Source of the DNA: Candidatus Methylomirabilota bacterium
Lineage (GTDB): Bacteria > Methylomirabilota > Methylomirabilia > Methylomirabilales > 2-02-FULL-66-22
Length of the DNA: 9,528 nucleotides
Direction: 5' to 3'
NCBI GenBank assembly: GCA_016208645.1
Contig: JACQXP010000095.1
Location: 1 to 9,528, forward strand
In this document: positions 1-6,543 of the stretch, in pieces
Layout: every line of letters begins with the position of its first letter
Position numbering within the stretch: position 1 is the first letter of the stretch
Notes under the pieces: generated by a model
What the model saw: only the letters and a program-made list of their open reading frames with translations
Database searches by the model: none
What the model was told of the DNA's origin: nothing
Position numbers and translations under genes: made by a program

Positions 1-17
1 GCGGGGAGCGCCTGACG

Positions 18-49
18 CCGCAGATGGGCCTTTTTCAGCAGCCTGCTAG
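18..49. repeat. Possible dispersed intergenic repeat fragment at the napA end
   Basis: The stretch from CCGCAGATGGGCC through TTTTTCAGCAGCCTGCTAG, which overlaps the napA stop codon, looks like a short repeat-like element I associate with intergenic regions in genomes of this kind. It contains the small dyad AGCAG-C-CTGCT. Only one copy is in the window, so the repeat nature rests on memory, not on the sequence. Confidence 0.3.
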
Positions 50-2400
50 ACCTTCTCGACCCGGACCGCGCACTTCTTGTAGTCCGGCTGCTTGGAGATG
101 GGACAGAAGGAATCCAGGGTCACCAGGTTGACCAGGAGATCCTGATCAAAGAACGGGACGAAGACCAATCCCTTCTGCGGGACCGTCCGCCCCTCGACCT
201 CCGCCACGCCCGTGATGGACCCGCGGCGGGACGTGACCTTCACCCGGTCCCCGGGGGTGATCCCCAGCGCCTTGGCATCGTCCGGATGCAGTTGGATGGT
301 GGCCCGCGGCACCGCCCGGTGGAGTTCCGGAACCCGGCGCGTCATGCTGCCCGTGTGCCAGTGCTCCAGCACGCGCCCCGTGCTGAGCCAGAAGGGATAC
401 TCCCGATCGGGCACCTCGGCCGGCGGCTCGTACGGCCGGGCCCAGATGACGGCCCGGCCGTCGTCCGCCTTGTTCAGGTAGAACTTCACCCCCTCGCCCT
501 TCTTCACGTAGGGGTCGTAGCCCTCGCGGTATCGCCAGAGGGTTTCCTTGCCGTCCACGACCGGCCAGCGCATCCCGCGCACCTTGGTGTAGAGGTCATA
601 GGGGGCGAGGTCCTTCCCCTTTCCCTCGCGCCACTTCCGGAGCTCCTCGAAGAGACCTTTCTCCAGTCCCTCCTTGTACTCGAAGAGATGCCCCAGCTTC
701 ATCCGCTTGGCCACCTCTACGATCTGCCAGACGTCCGGCTTCGCCTGTCCGGGGGGCGGGACCGCGGGGAACCAGTGCTGCGTCCGCCGCTCGGTGTTGC
801 CGAAGACCCCCTCTTTCTCCACCCAGCAGGCCGACGGCAGGATCAGGTCCGCCAGCTCCGTCGTACGCGTCGGGTAGATGTCCGAGACGATGATGAAGCG
901 GCCGTCGCCTTTGCGCGCGCCCTTACGGCAGCGGTCCACCTGGGGCATCGTCTGGAACGGGTTGGTGACCTGGATCCAGATGACCTGGATGTCCCCTCGC
1001 TCCAGCGCTCGGAACATCTCCACGGTGTGATAGCCGACCTTCTTCGGGATCTTCTCGTCCGGAACGTTCCAGATCTTGGTGGCGATGGCCCGGTGTTCCG
1101 GATTGGCGATCACCATGTCGGCCGGGAGGCGGCCCGCCAGCGTCCCCACCTCGCGCACGGTCCCGCAGGCGCTGGGCTGTCCCGTGAGGGACATGGGACT
1201 GTTGCCCGGCTCGGAGATCTTGCCGGTGAGAAGGTGCAGGTTGTAGAGGAGGTTGTTGATCCAGGTGCCCCGGCTGTGCTGGTTGAACCCCATGGTCCAA
1301 AAGGACGTGCTCTTCCGCTTGGGGTCGGCGAACAGCCGGGCGACCTCGCGGATAGTCTCGGCCGGGACACCCGAGACCTCGGCCGCGTACTCCGGCGTGT
1401 ACTTTTCCAGGAAGGCCTTGTACTCGTCGAAGGTGATCCGCTGCGGCCGGTCGGTGAACGGCTTGTAGTTGGCCCAGCGCGGCTCCTGCCCTCCGAACTC
1501 GTCGGTGTCCTTGACGCCGTAGCCGATCTTCTCCAGGCCCTTCTTGAATACCGCGTGGTCGCGGACGAAGGCCTGGTTGACCAGTCCCTCCTTCACGATC
1601 ACGTGGGCCATGGCATTCGCGATGGCCAGGTCGGTCTGGGGCTTGAAGACGATGCGGATGTCCGCCGCTTCCGAGGTGCGGGTGGAGAGCGTGGTCAGGT
1701 CCACGATGCGGACGTGGGGATGCTTCTGCCGCCGGTCCGTGATGCGCGAGAAGAGGACCGGGTGCATCTCCGCCATGTTGCTGCCCCAGAGGAAATACGT
1801 GTCCGCGTACTCGATGTCGTCGTAGCAGCCCATGGGCTCGTCGCCGCCGAAGGTCGTCATGAACCCGGCCACGGCCGAGGCCATGCAGAGACGCGCGTTG
1901 GCCTCGATGTTGTCGCTGCCCAGTCCCGCCTTCATGAACTTCAAGGCGGCGTAGCCCTCGGCCATGGTCCACTGGCCCGACCCGTAGAAGGCCACGGACT
2001 CCGGTCCGTGTTTCCGGACGGCCTCGTCGAACTTCCGGGCGATGAGGTCCAGCGCCTCGTCCCACGAGATCGTGACGAATTTCCCGTTCTTCCGGAGCAG
2101 CGGGGCGGTGAACCGGTCCTCGCCGTAGAGGATCTTGGGCAGCGAGTACCCCTTGATGCAGAGGAGGCCGCGGTTCACCGGCGACTCCGGGTCCCCCTTG
2201 ACGGCAACGATCTTCTTGTTGCGGACGCCCACCAGGACGCCACATCCCGTCCCGCAGAAGCGGCAGGGGGCCTTCTGCCACCTGTCCACGACCACCGCCT
2301 GGGCCTGGGCCTCCGGCGGAACCAGGAGATCGAGCCCGAGGGCCGAAGCGGCTCCCGCGGCCGCAGACGCCTTCAGGAATTCGCGTCTATTCCATGCCAT
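46..2400 (-). CDS. napA: Periplasmic nitrate reductase catalytic subunit NapA
   Basis: This 784-residue protein is the molybdenum-bis-MGD and [4Fe-4S] subunit that reduces nitrate to nitrite in the periplasm. The N-terminus has a twin-arginine signal (NRREFLK, residues 4-10, then an Ala-rich stretch to about 35). The FeS ligands are C46, C49, C53 and C81 (CRFCGTGC...CIKGY), and the expected Mo-ligand cysteine is C172 in NARLCMASA. Blocks typical of NapA run the full length, including GCYDDIE, GSNMAEMHP, TMGFNQHSRG, LTGQPSACGT, ADLILPSACWVEKEG, STGRVLEHWHTGSMTRR and the C-terminal KKCAVRVEKV. The ATG at 2400 is preferred over an in-frame GTG at 2418 because GTGAGGG lies at SD distance before it and it puts the Tat motif right at the N-terminus. 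It follows the EB_dh-like cytochrome gene by 55 bp. No napB, napC or napD is seen here. The length matches the family, and nothing looks broken. Confidence 0.96.
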   Translation of the reverse strand: MAWNRREFLKASAAAGAASALGLDLLVPPEAQAQAVVVDRWQKAPCRFCGTGCGVLVGVRNKKIVAVKGDPESPVNRGLLCIKGYSLPKILYGEDRFTAPLLRKNGKFVTISWDEALDLIARKFDEAVRKHGPESVAFYGSGQWTMAEGYAALKFMKAGLGSDNIEANARLCMASAVAGFMTTFGGDEPMGCYDDIEYADTYFLWGSNMAEMHPVLFSRITDRRQKHPHVRIVDLTTLSTRTSEAADIRIVFKPQTDLAIANAMAHVIVKEGLVNQAFVRDHAVFKKGLEKIGYGVKDTDEFGGQEPRWANYKPFTDRPQRITFDEYKAFLEKYTPEYAAEVSGVPAETIREVARLFADPKRKSTSFWTMGFNQHSRGTWINNLLYNLHLLTGKISEPGNSPMSLTGQPSACGTVREVGTLAGRLPADMVIANPEHRAIATKIWNVPDEKIPKKVGYHTVEMFRALERGDIQVIWIQVTNPFQTMPQVDRCRKGARKGDGRFIIVSDIYPTRTTELADLILPSACWVEKEGVFGNTERRTQHWFPAVPPPGQAKPDVWQIVEVAKRMKLGHLFEYKEGLEKGLFEELRKWREGKGKDLAPYDLYTKVRGMRWPVVDGKETLWRYREGYDPYVKKGEGVKFYLNKADDGRAVIWARPYEPPAEVPDREYPFWLSTGRVLEHWHTGSMTRRVPELHRAVPRATIQLHPDDAKALGITPGDRVKVTSRRGSITGVAEVEGRTVPQKGLVFVPFFDQDLLVNLVTLDSFCPISKQPDYKKCAVRVEKV

Positions 2401-2455
2401 GACATTTCCCTCACGCACCCCTGGCCGATGGCATCTGCATTGGACCCACCCGACG

Positions 2456-3823
2456 TCACGGCCCGACCTTCACCGCCTTCACATCCGCGTCTACCCCGAG
2501 CCCCAGCGTGAGGGGCGGCAAGGTCACATGGTGCCGCCGGTTGGACACCCGGTCCTCGAACACTGAAAACCCGATGTCGTACACCTTGCCGGGGGCCAAC
2601 ATCTTGTCGTCGGGTTTTCCCGTGTTGAGCTTCCTGCGAAGGTCCACCGTCCATCGCCCTGCCGCCCAGGTGCCGCTGGCCATCACATCGCTGACACTCT
2701 CTGTCGGCTCCTGGAGGACCGGGTGTGGCAGGAGGTCGCCCTCTTTAAAAGGCGCAGTCGGGTCGAAAGGCACCGCATTCCGGCCGATGATGAGGGGGAA
2801 TTTGTCAAGCATCTCCTTCAGCTTGGCCTCGGGGATGGCCACAAAGCCCATCTTTCCTCTGTCGTACATCCATTTCGGTTCCCCCGGCGACGTGAACAGG
2901 TTCTTCCCTTTATCGAACCAGCGATAGTCGAAGACCCAGTCGTCCCCTGCGTGGCCGAGGGGATTCGATCGAGCGGCCCGCCACTGCCACAGGTCCAGGA
3001 ACCGGCCGGCCTGCCGGAGCCGCTCCAGTTCGGCCGGGCTCTTCACCTTGTCCCACGCTCCGGCTTCATCTTGGCCCGCCCGGGTGATCAGGAGGTACTT
3101 CCGGATATCGTCGCGCTTCTTTCCGGCGTTGCCCCAATAGGGATGCGCTTTGATCTCAGCCTGCTTGGGCTCCTTGGGCATGGCCCGCATGCTGTTGTGG
3201 CACGTGATGAAACACCCGGCCTGCGAGAAGGTAACCTTCGCGCCGTCGTAGGCCGGGATGCCGTCCCTGTCCCCGATGAGTACGGCCACGCGATCCTCAT
3301 AGCTCGGGGCGATGCCCTTCTTGAGCACATCCGGCTTGGGCCCGCCAGCCCGGACCCATTTCTTCCCGTCATACCGCCACAAGGTGTGGGTCACACTTGG
3401 ATCCGGCGCATCCCACTGGAGTCGGAGGTAGATGTACTGACCATCGAAGGCGGCGAGGACGGTAAGGGGTACGGTCGCCCGCTTCCCTGGGATCGGATCG
3501 GGCTCCAGGGTGGCATGCTTCGCGAGGCTGGCTCCAAGCTTCTCCTGCTGTCCGGCGTGACACGCGGCACAGGGCGTCCCGGCCTTGACGGGTTCGGCGC
3601 CGGGGTGTCCCGACCCTACGAGAAACTCCCAGGAGGCCTGGCCAGGGTAGAAGAGCGTGACCGTCTTGGCCGGCACCTTGGTCCAATCCCCCGGGAAGGT
3701 AAACAGCCGGGGGCCCGCCACCTCGGGCGGCCCTCCGCCGAGCGTGGCGCAGCTTCCCACAATGGCGGTGACCACCAGCAGGACCGCCCCCAGCCCGATG
3801 CGTCCACGGGTGTTGTTGGTCAT
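2456..3823 (-). CDS. Ethylbenzene-dehydrogenase-like heme-binding cytochrome c lipoprotein
   Basis: The product is 455 residues. A hydrophobic N-terminal segment (residues 10-24) ends in the lipobox-like VGSC with C25 as the likely lipidated cysteine, so it should be exported and membrane-anchored. A canonical heme c motif CAACH is at 85-89. A second motif, CFITCH at 204-209, has three residues between the cysteines (CX3CH) and is followed by two methionines (M212, M216). The middle and C-terminal part, with DLWQWRAARSNP (277-288) and YDIGFSVFED (415-424), resembles the EB_dh heme-binding domain of ethylbenzene dehydrogenase gamma and related cytochromes. I recognise the family from these patterns, not from a search. 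The ATG at 3823 has AGGAGG about 8 nt upstream; an upstream start at 3856 would put extra charged residues before the signal segment. It lies directly upstream of napA and is probably cotranscribed, so electron transfer to NapA is a reasonable inference. The electron donor is unknown. Confidence 0.85.
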   Translation of the reverse strand: MTNNTRGRIGLGAVLLVVTAIVGSCATLGGGPPEVAGPRLFTFPGDWTKVPAKTVTLFYPGQASWEFLVGSGHPGAEPVKAGTPCAACHAGQQEKLGASLAKHATLEPDPIPGKRATVPLTVLAAFDGQYIYLRLQWDAPDPSVTHTLWRYDGKKWVRAGGPKPDVLKKGIAPSYEDRVAVLIGDRDGIPAYDGAKVTFSQAGCFITCHNSMRAMPKEPKQAEIKAHPYWGNAGKKRDDIRKYLLITRAGQDEAGAWDKVKSPAELERLRQAGRFLDLWQWRAARSNPLGHAGDDWVFDYRWFDKGKNLFTSPGEPKWMYDRGKMGFVAIPEAKLKEMLDKFPLIIGRNAVPFDPTAPFKEGDLLPHPVLQEPTESVSDVMASGTWAAGRWTVDLRRKLNTGKPDDKMLAPGKVYDIGFSVFEDRVSNRRHHVTLPPLTLGLGVDADVKAVKVGP

Positions 3824-3846
3824 GATCGCCCCCTCCTCATCGGTCA

Positions 3847-3858
3847 AGTTGAGCAACT
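3847..3858. promoter_or_regulatory. Perfect inverted repeat AGTTG-AG-CAACT just upstream of the cytochrome gene
   Basis: A 5-bp perfect dyad with a 2-nt centre, ending 24 nt before the ATG at 3823 and just ahead of its Shine-Dalgarno. It could be a small operator or a leader hairpin. It does not match the FNR (TTGAT-N4-ATCAA) consensus. A dyad this short may be chance. Confidence 0.25.
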
Positions 3859-4048
3859 GGTTTCTCCGCGACCCCCCCGATGTTCGCCATCCCCGCTCTG
3901 CGGAAACGAGGAATTGTCCCCCTGGAGTAAACGACAGTCCCTTGTGAACGTATTGGGCGCTGGGAATCCGGCTTCGACCGTGAGTATCCGGCCGGCGAGG
4001 AAGTAGAGCCAGATTTTCTCCAGACCCGCCTCTGCCTTCGGGCCGACA

Positions 4049-4081
4049 GCCCGAGCATTCATGCTCTGGGCCATGGTCCAG
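4049..4081. repeat. Two adjoining inverted repeats
   Basis: The first dyad pairs GCCC+GAGCAT (4049-4058) with ATGCTC+GGGC (4061-4071), with a TC centre and one bulged T at 4067. The second, CTGG-GCCATGGT-CCAG, shares its right half and runs on to about 4081. They lie about 230 bp upstream of the cytochrome start. The structure is visible in the sequence, but a role as a binding site is only a possibility. Confidence 0.3.
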
Positions 4082-4446
4082 CCATCGGATCTCGTGCAGG
4101 GAAATCGTATCGGACGTATTGCGTTTTTAACACCAAGGGCGTGTGCCCGTCAAGAATGAGGATGGAACATGTCGGGAGACCCACACCTATTCGAGAATCC
4201 GGCCAATCCTCTGTGTCTCGCCACGGGCATCCACGATCTCGGTTTCGCGAGGTCTCCGGGGCTGGACCCTTCCCCACGGGTTCAGGATGTGCACCGCCCG
4301 CCCCGTCGCCTGGCCTCTATAGACCCGCTCGGTGGGAGAGACGCTTTCTTCACCTCTCCAAGAATGCAGACCTCGGGCGCCGTTCTTGTAACTGGAGCTT
4401 CGTCGAGTATGCTCTGGTCTTGACCTCGTGCCGGCGGGAGGGCAGG

Positions 4447-4483
4447 AAAAAACAGAGCCCCCGGGGGACACCCCCGGGGGCTC
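4447..4483 (-). terminator. Intrinsic terminator of the octaheme cytochrome gene
   Basis: A perfect 13-bp stem, GAGCCCCCGGGGG (4455-4467) with CCCCCGGGGGCTC (4471-4483), has a 3-nt loop. On the minus strand it is followed after two bases by six T residues (4452-4447). It starts about 38 bp after the stop codon of the gene ending at 4521 and would separate that transcript from the cytochrome-napA unit. Confidence 0.9.
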
Positions 4484-4520
4484 GTGTGGGATTCCGGTCA
4501 ACCGATGTTCGCAGGCCGGG

Positions 4521-5645
4521 CTACCTGCCCCGTGTATGGATCCCCTTGGCCTGCGCCGTCGCCCAAGCCTTGTCGCGGGACGCGTGACAGCTCAGGCAGG
4601 CGAAATCGGCCGTCAGTTTCCCCGTAGCGAACTTCCCGTCGGGAGTGAACATCTGGTCGTTCGGTCCCAAGCTGATCTTAAAGATGTGGGTCTTGATATC
4701 GCCCACGTATTTGCCGAAGCTCTCTGCGCTCTTGCCGGCCGCCGGCATGTGACACTGGGTGCACTTGACGAGCGACTTCTCATGACGGCTGCCCTTGAAG
4801 TCGGCCGCTTGCTGGGCGTGGCAGGTATCGCATCCCATCTTCTGGGAGATGGCTGCCCGCTTGTGCGGGTCATGGCACGTCACGCACGAGACCTTCCCCG
4901 CGTGCGGGCTGGCAAGCAGCTCGTTGTACTGCTCGTGGTGCATGATGAAGCCGCCGCCGGCCGGGATCTTCTCCTTGGCACCCCGGATATGGCATTTCCC
5001 GCAGGCGGCGTCGTTCCGGTCCACCTTGATGTTTGCCTTGGTGGGACCCGCCACGTGCGCCTTGCCGGGTCCATGACATTCCTCACACGTAATACCCGGA
5101 AATGCCCAGGTTCCAACCATGCCGGGCCGGCCGTCCTGGTTGCCTTCCTGCACATATGCGCTTGTGTGACAACGTCCGCAGGTGTATTTCAGCTCCTTGC
5201 CAGCTTCGTAGTTCACCCACCGGCCGGTGGCAATGTTGTATTGGTTCTTCCCCGGCTGGTCCTTTTTGGGGCCGGTCTTGGTGATGATGAACCCCTTCTG
5301 GTCAATGTACCGGGACTTGCGGGTGGCGCCGCCGATCACGTAGGAGATGTCGTCCCACGTGTAACCCTCGGGCAGGGGGATCCCCCATTCCCGCGCCTCG
5401 GCCGCCGGGCGAATCTTCTTGGGATGGCCGTGGTCCCGGAAGTAGTTGTAGGTCTGCTCGTGACAGGAGGCGCAGGCCTGGGGCCCTACGTACCCCTTCG
5501 CGGCCCACTGGTCAGAGACGACCTCGGAGGGCAGCTTCAGCACCATCTTGCCGTCCGCGCCCATCTGGGCGGCGCAGCCGGAGAGGATGATCGCGAAGAG
5601 GCTCAAGCCGAACAGGACATGCGTGCGGGGTCGAACATTCGCCAT
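4521..5645 (-). CDS. Octaheme c-type cytochrome lipoprotein (cytochrome c554-like)
   Basis: The product is 374 residues. Residues 10-23 form a hydrophobic signal segment ending in LSGC, with C24 as the predicted lipidated cysteine. Eight CxxCH heme motifs begin at residues 58, 156, 187, 215, 254, 272, 295 and 350 (CASCH, CGRCH, CEECH, CGKCH, CVTCH, CDTCH, CTQCH, CLSCH). The heme spacing and the segment between the first two hemes, with YVIGGATRKSRYID and QYNIATGRW, recall the cytochrome c554-like multiheme family. There is no CxxCK active-site motif like that of NrfA, so an electron-transfer role is more likely than nitrite reduction. The ATG at 5645 is chosen because GGGAGGGG lies just upstream and it places the lipoprotein signal at the start; a longer frame to 5750 would add 35 residues unlike a signal peptide. 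It is monocistronic, with its own terminator. The redox partner is unknown; NapA or the neighbouring EB_dh-like protein is possible. Confidence 0.88.
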   Translation of the reverse strand: MANVRPRTHVLFGLSLFAIILSGCAAQMGADGKMVLKLPSEVVSDQWAAKGYVGPQACASCHEQTYNYFRDHGHPKKIRPAAEAREWGIPLPEGYTWDDISYVIGGATRKSRYIDQKGFIITKTGPKKDQPGKNQYNIATGRWVNYEAGKELKYTCGRCHTSAYVQEGNQDGRPGMVGTWAFPGITCEECHGPGKAHVAGPTKANIKVDRNDAACGKCHIRGAKEKIPAGGGFIMHHEQYNELLASPHAGKVSCVTCHDPHKRAAISQKMGCDTCHAQQAADFKGSRHEKSLVKCTQCHMPAAGKSAESFGKYVGDIKTHIFKISLGPNDQMFTPDGKFATGKLTADFACLSCHASRDKAWATAQAKGIHTRGR

Positions 5646-6049
5646 GACACCCCTCCCTTCATCGAGGCCCGAACATTCTTTGGAGGAGGTAACCGTCTCG
5701 CTGCAGTTGTGAATTTCGCGTCCGGCCACTACTACTCTTCCATGGACCAATGTTCAGGATCCCAGGCATCCCCCCTTTCGACCGACCCCATCCCCCGGAT
5801 AGGTGGTCATCTCCCGCTTATGGTGCAGAGCGGTGAACCAGGAGGTTCATTCTCTGTCGGGCGCATCCGGTCCCCGCCCGGGCCTCGCTCTTCCTCATTT
5901 CAGGCCCGCCAGGGGCGCCCGCGCCGTGCATTCTCACCCGGATCGTCTCGCCCCTCAAGGCTTTGCTCTCCCTTTGTCCTCGAATACGAACAAAGACCAC
6001 GCGCGGTCCTGCCGTGCCCGAGATCGCCCCCGCGGCCTGCCAGGAATGA
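5646..6049. other. Divergent intergenic region without a recognised gene
   Basis: About 400 bp between the minus-strand octaheme gene and the promoter of the plus-strand CMD gene. It should hold the octaheme promoter, but no clear sigma70 or sigma54 site was found. GAACATT occurs at 5671-5677, again at 5633-5639 just inside the octaheme reading frame, and inverted at 5749-5755, which may be a weak shared motif. I saw no tRNA-like fold. Open frames here lack support and are shadows or chance. Confidence 0.45.
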
Positions 6050-6077
6050 TTGCACCTGCGGCTTCGTCGGATATAAT
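6050..6077 (+). promoter_or_regulatory. Sigma70-like promoter of the selenoprotein gene
   Basis: A perfect -10 hexamer TATAAT at 6072-6077 is preceded, with a 16-nt spacer, by TTGCAC at 6050-6055 as a partial -35 match. The start of transcription would fall near 6084, giving a leader of about 50 nt before the ATG at 6134. Confidence 0.65.
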
Positions 6078-6133
6078 ACGCGGCCTGCGGAGGCGGGCGA
6101 CCTCACCGACACCATTCACAGAAGGAGGACTGC

Positions 6134-6427
6134 ATGGAAGCGATGAAGGAGTTTGCGGGTGTGTTCTACCGAGAGGGGGCGCTGGACCCGAAGACGATGC
6201 AGTTAGTCGCCATGGCAGCCATGGCTGCGGCCGGCTGCACAAGTTGAGTGCCAGGACGCTTCGCGGCCGCGAAGCAAGCCGGCGCCACCGACGATGAACT
6301 CATGGAGACCCTGTACTACGCGATGCGGGGCGCCGCCCGCGCCACCTGGAGCACCATCAAGTACATCAACGGCGTCGAGGACCTGAACAAGGCGTACAAG
6401 ACCACCTTCGAGCGCGACGGGAAATAG
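6134..6427 (+). CDS. AhpD-like (CMD-fold) selenoprotein with in-frame TGA read as selenocysteine
   Basis: The frame runs from ATG 6134 to TAG 6425-6427 and is interrupted only by TGA at 6245-6247 (codon 38). Reading the TGA as Sec gives a 97-residue protein of the AhpD/carboxymuconolactone decarboxylase fold. Residues 16-34 (ALDPKTMQLVAMAAMAAAG) are the usual helix before the redox motif, which reads C35-T-S-U38. The sequence continues VPGRFAAAKQAGATDDELME and an Ala-rich helix, typical of the family on both sides of the TGA. The family normally has CxxC, so Sec would replace the resolving or attacking cysteine in a thiol-peroxidase or disulfide-reducing site. The usual His three residues after the second Cys is Arg here (R42). 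AAGGAGG at 6122-6128, 5 nt before the ATG, is a perfect SD. A SECIS-like hairpin follows the TGA. Alternatives are a nonsense-mutated pseudogene or a base error. The exact site and intact downstream frame favour recoding. Selenocysteine machinery is not in this window. Confidence 0.85.
6248..6283 (+). promoter_or_regulatory. Candidate bacterial SECIS hairpin
   Basis: A perfect 7-bp stem, GCTTCGC (6258-6264) with GCGAAGC (6269-6275), closes a GGCC loop. The loop begins 17 nt after the TGA and has G in its first two positions, which fits the reported pattern for bacterial SECIS elements (loop about 16-37 nt after UGA, G early in the loop). A lower helix of GCC (6250-6252) with GGC (6281-6283) across an internal loop is possible. 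In the family this hairpin would bind SelB to deliver Sec-tRNA. The whole 18-nt core is palindromic and lies in coding sequence. Confidence 0.7.
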
Positions 6428-6447
6428 GCCCGCTGACTCACCGCCGT

Positions 6448-6489
6448 CCCCACGGCCCCTCCGGCTCCCCGGAGGGGCCGTGGGGTTCT
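6448..6489 (+). terminator. Strong hairpin after the selenoprotein gene
   Basis: A perfect 17-bp stem, CCCCACGGCCCCTCCGG (6448-6464) with its complement at 6469-6485, has a CTCC loop and begins 20 bp after the TAG. Only a short, imperfect T run (TTCT) follows on the plus strand, so it may terminate weakly or mainly protect the 3' end. The region is convergent, and the hairpin could also act on the minus-strand transcript ending at 6544. Confidence 0.75.
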
Positions 6490-6543
6490 ATGAAATCAGC
6501 TTCCCCAGACGATCGCCCCCCGGCAGAGCCGAGCCACGACCGT

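Larger units (their letters stand above)
3824..4446. other. Gene-poor stretch upstream of the cytochrome-napA pair
   Basis: About 620 bp between the cytochrome gene starting at 3823 and the terminator at 4447. Short open frames exist on both strands, but none has a convincing ribosome binding site or a recognisable product. The stretch should hold the promoter for the minus-strand 3823-46 unit, but I found no clear -10/-35 pair. It contains inverted repeats at 3847-3858 and 4049-4081, listed separately. A minus-strand frame around 4187-4340 reads rather like protein, but I do not recognise it; it could be decayed coding sequence. Confidence 0.5.

Noticed and set aside
286..2511. Long plus-strand open frame of 741 codons
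   Set aside because: It is antisense to napA and arises from the GC-rich codon use of the true gene; its composition is not protein-like and it matches no family.
2723..4006. Plus-strand open frame of 427 codons
   Set aside because: Antisense to the EB_dh-like cytochrome gene, with no recognisable domain.
3844..4074. Short minus-strand frame starting near the 4049-4081 dyads
   Set aside because: No Shine-Dalgarno or family resemblance; likely chance.
4187..4501. Minus-strand frame of 104 codons in the gene-poor region
   Set aside because: Part reads plausibly, but it has no recognisable family, no ribosome binding site, and it spans the terminator hairpin.
5820..5870. Possible tRNA-like segment
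   Set aside because: A GGTTCATTC-like piece recalls a T-arm, but no acceptor stem or cloverleaf could be built around it.
4428..6146. Plus-strand open frame of 572 codons
   Set aside because: Antisense to the octaheme gene, which has eight heme motifs and a signal peptide; this frame has no domain and runs through the terminator.
6245..6247. TGA as a simple nonsense mutation or base error
   Set aside because: Its position at the redox cysteine, the SECIS-like hairpin at the right distance and the intact downstream frame all favour Sec; error cannot be fully excluded without reads.
5803..6297. Plus-strand open frame overlapping the selenoprotein start
   Set aside because: It is in a different frame from the CMD-family sequence and has no suitable ribosome binding site; the 6134 frame explains the region.
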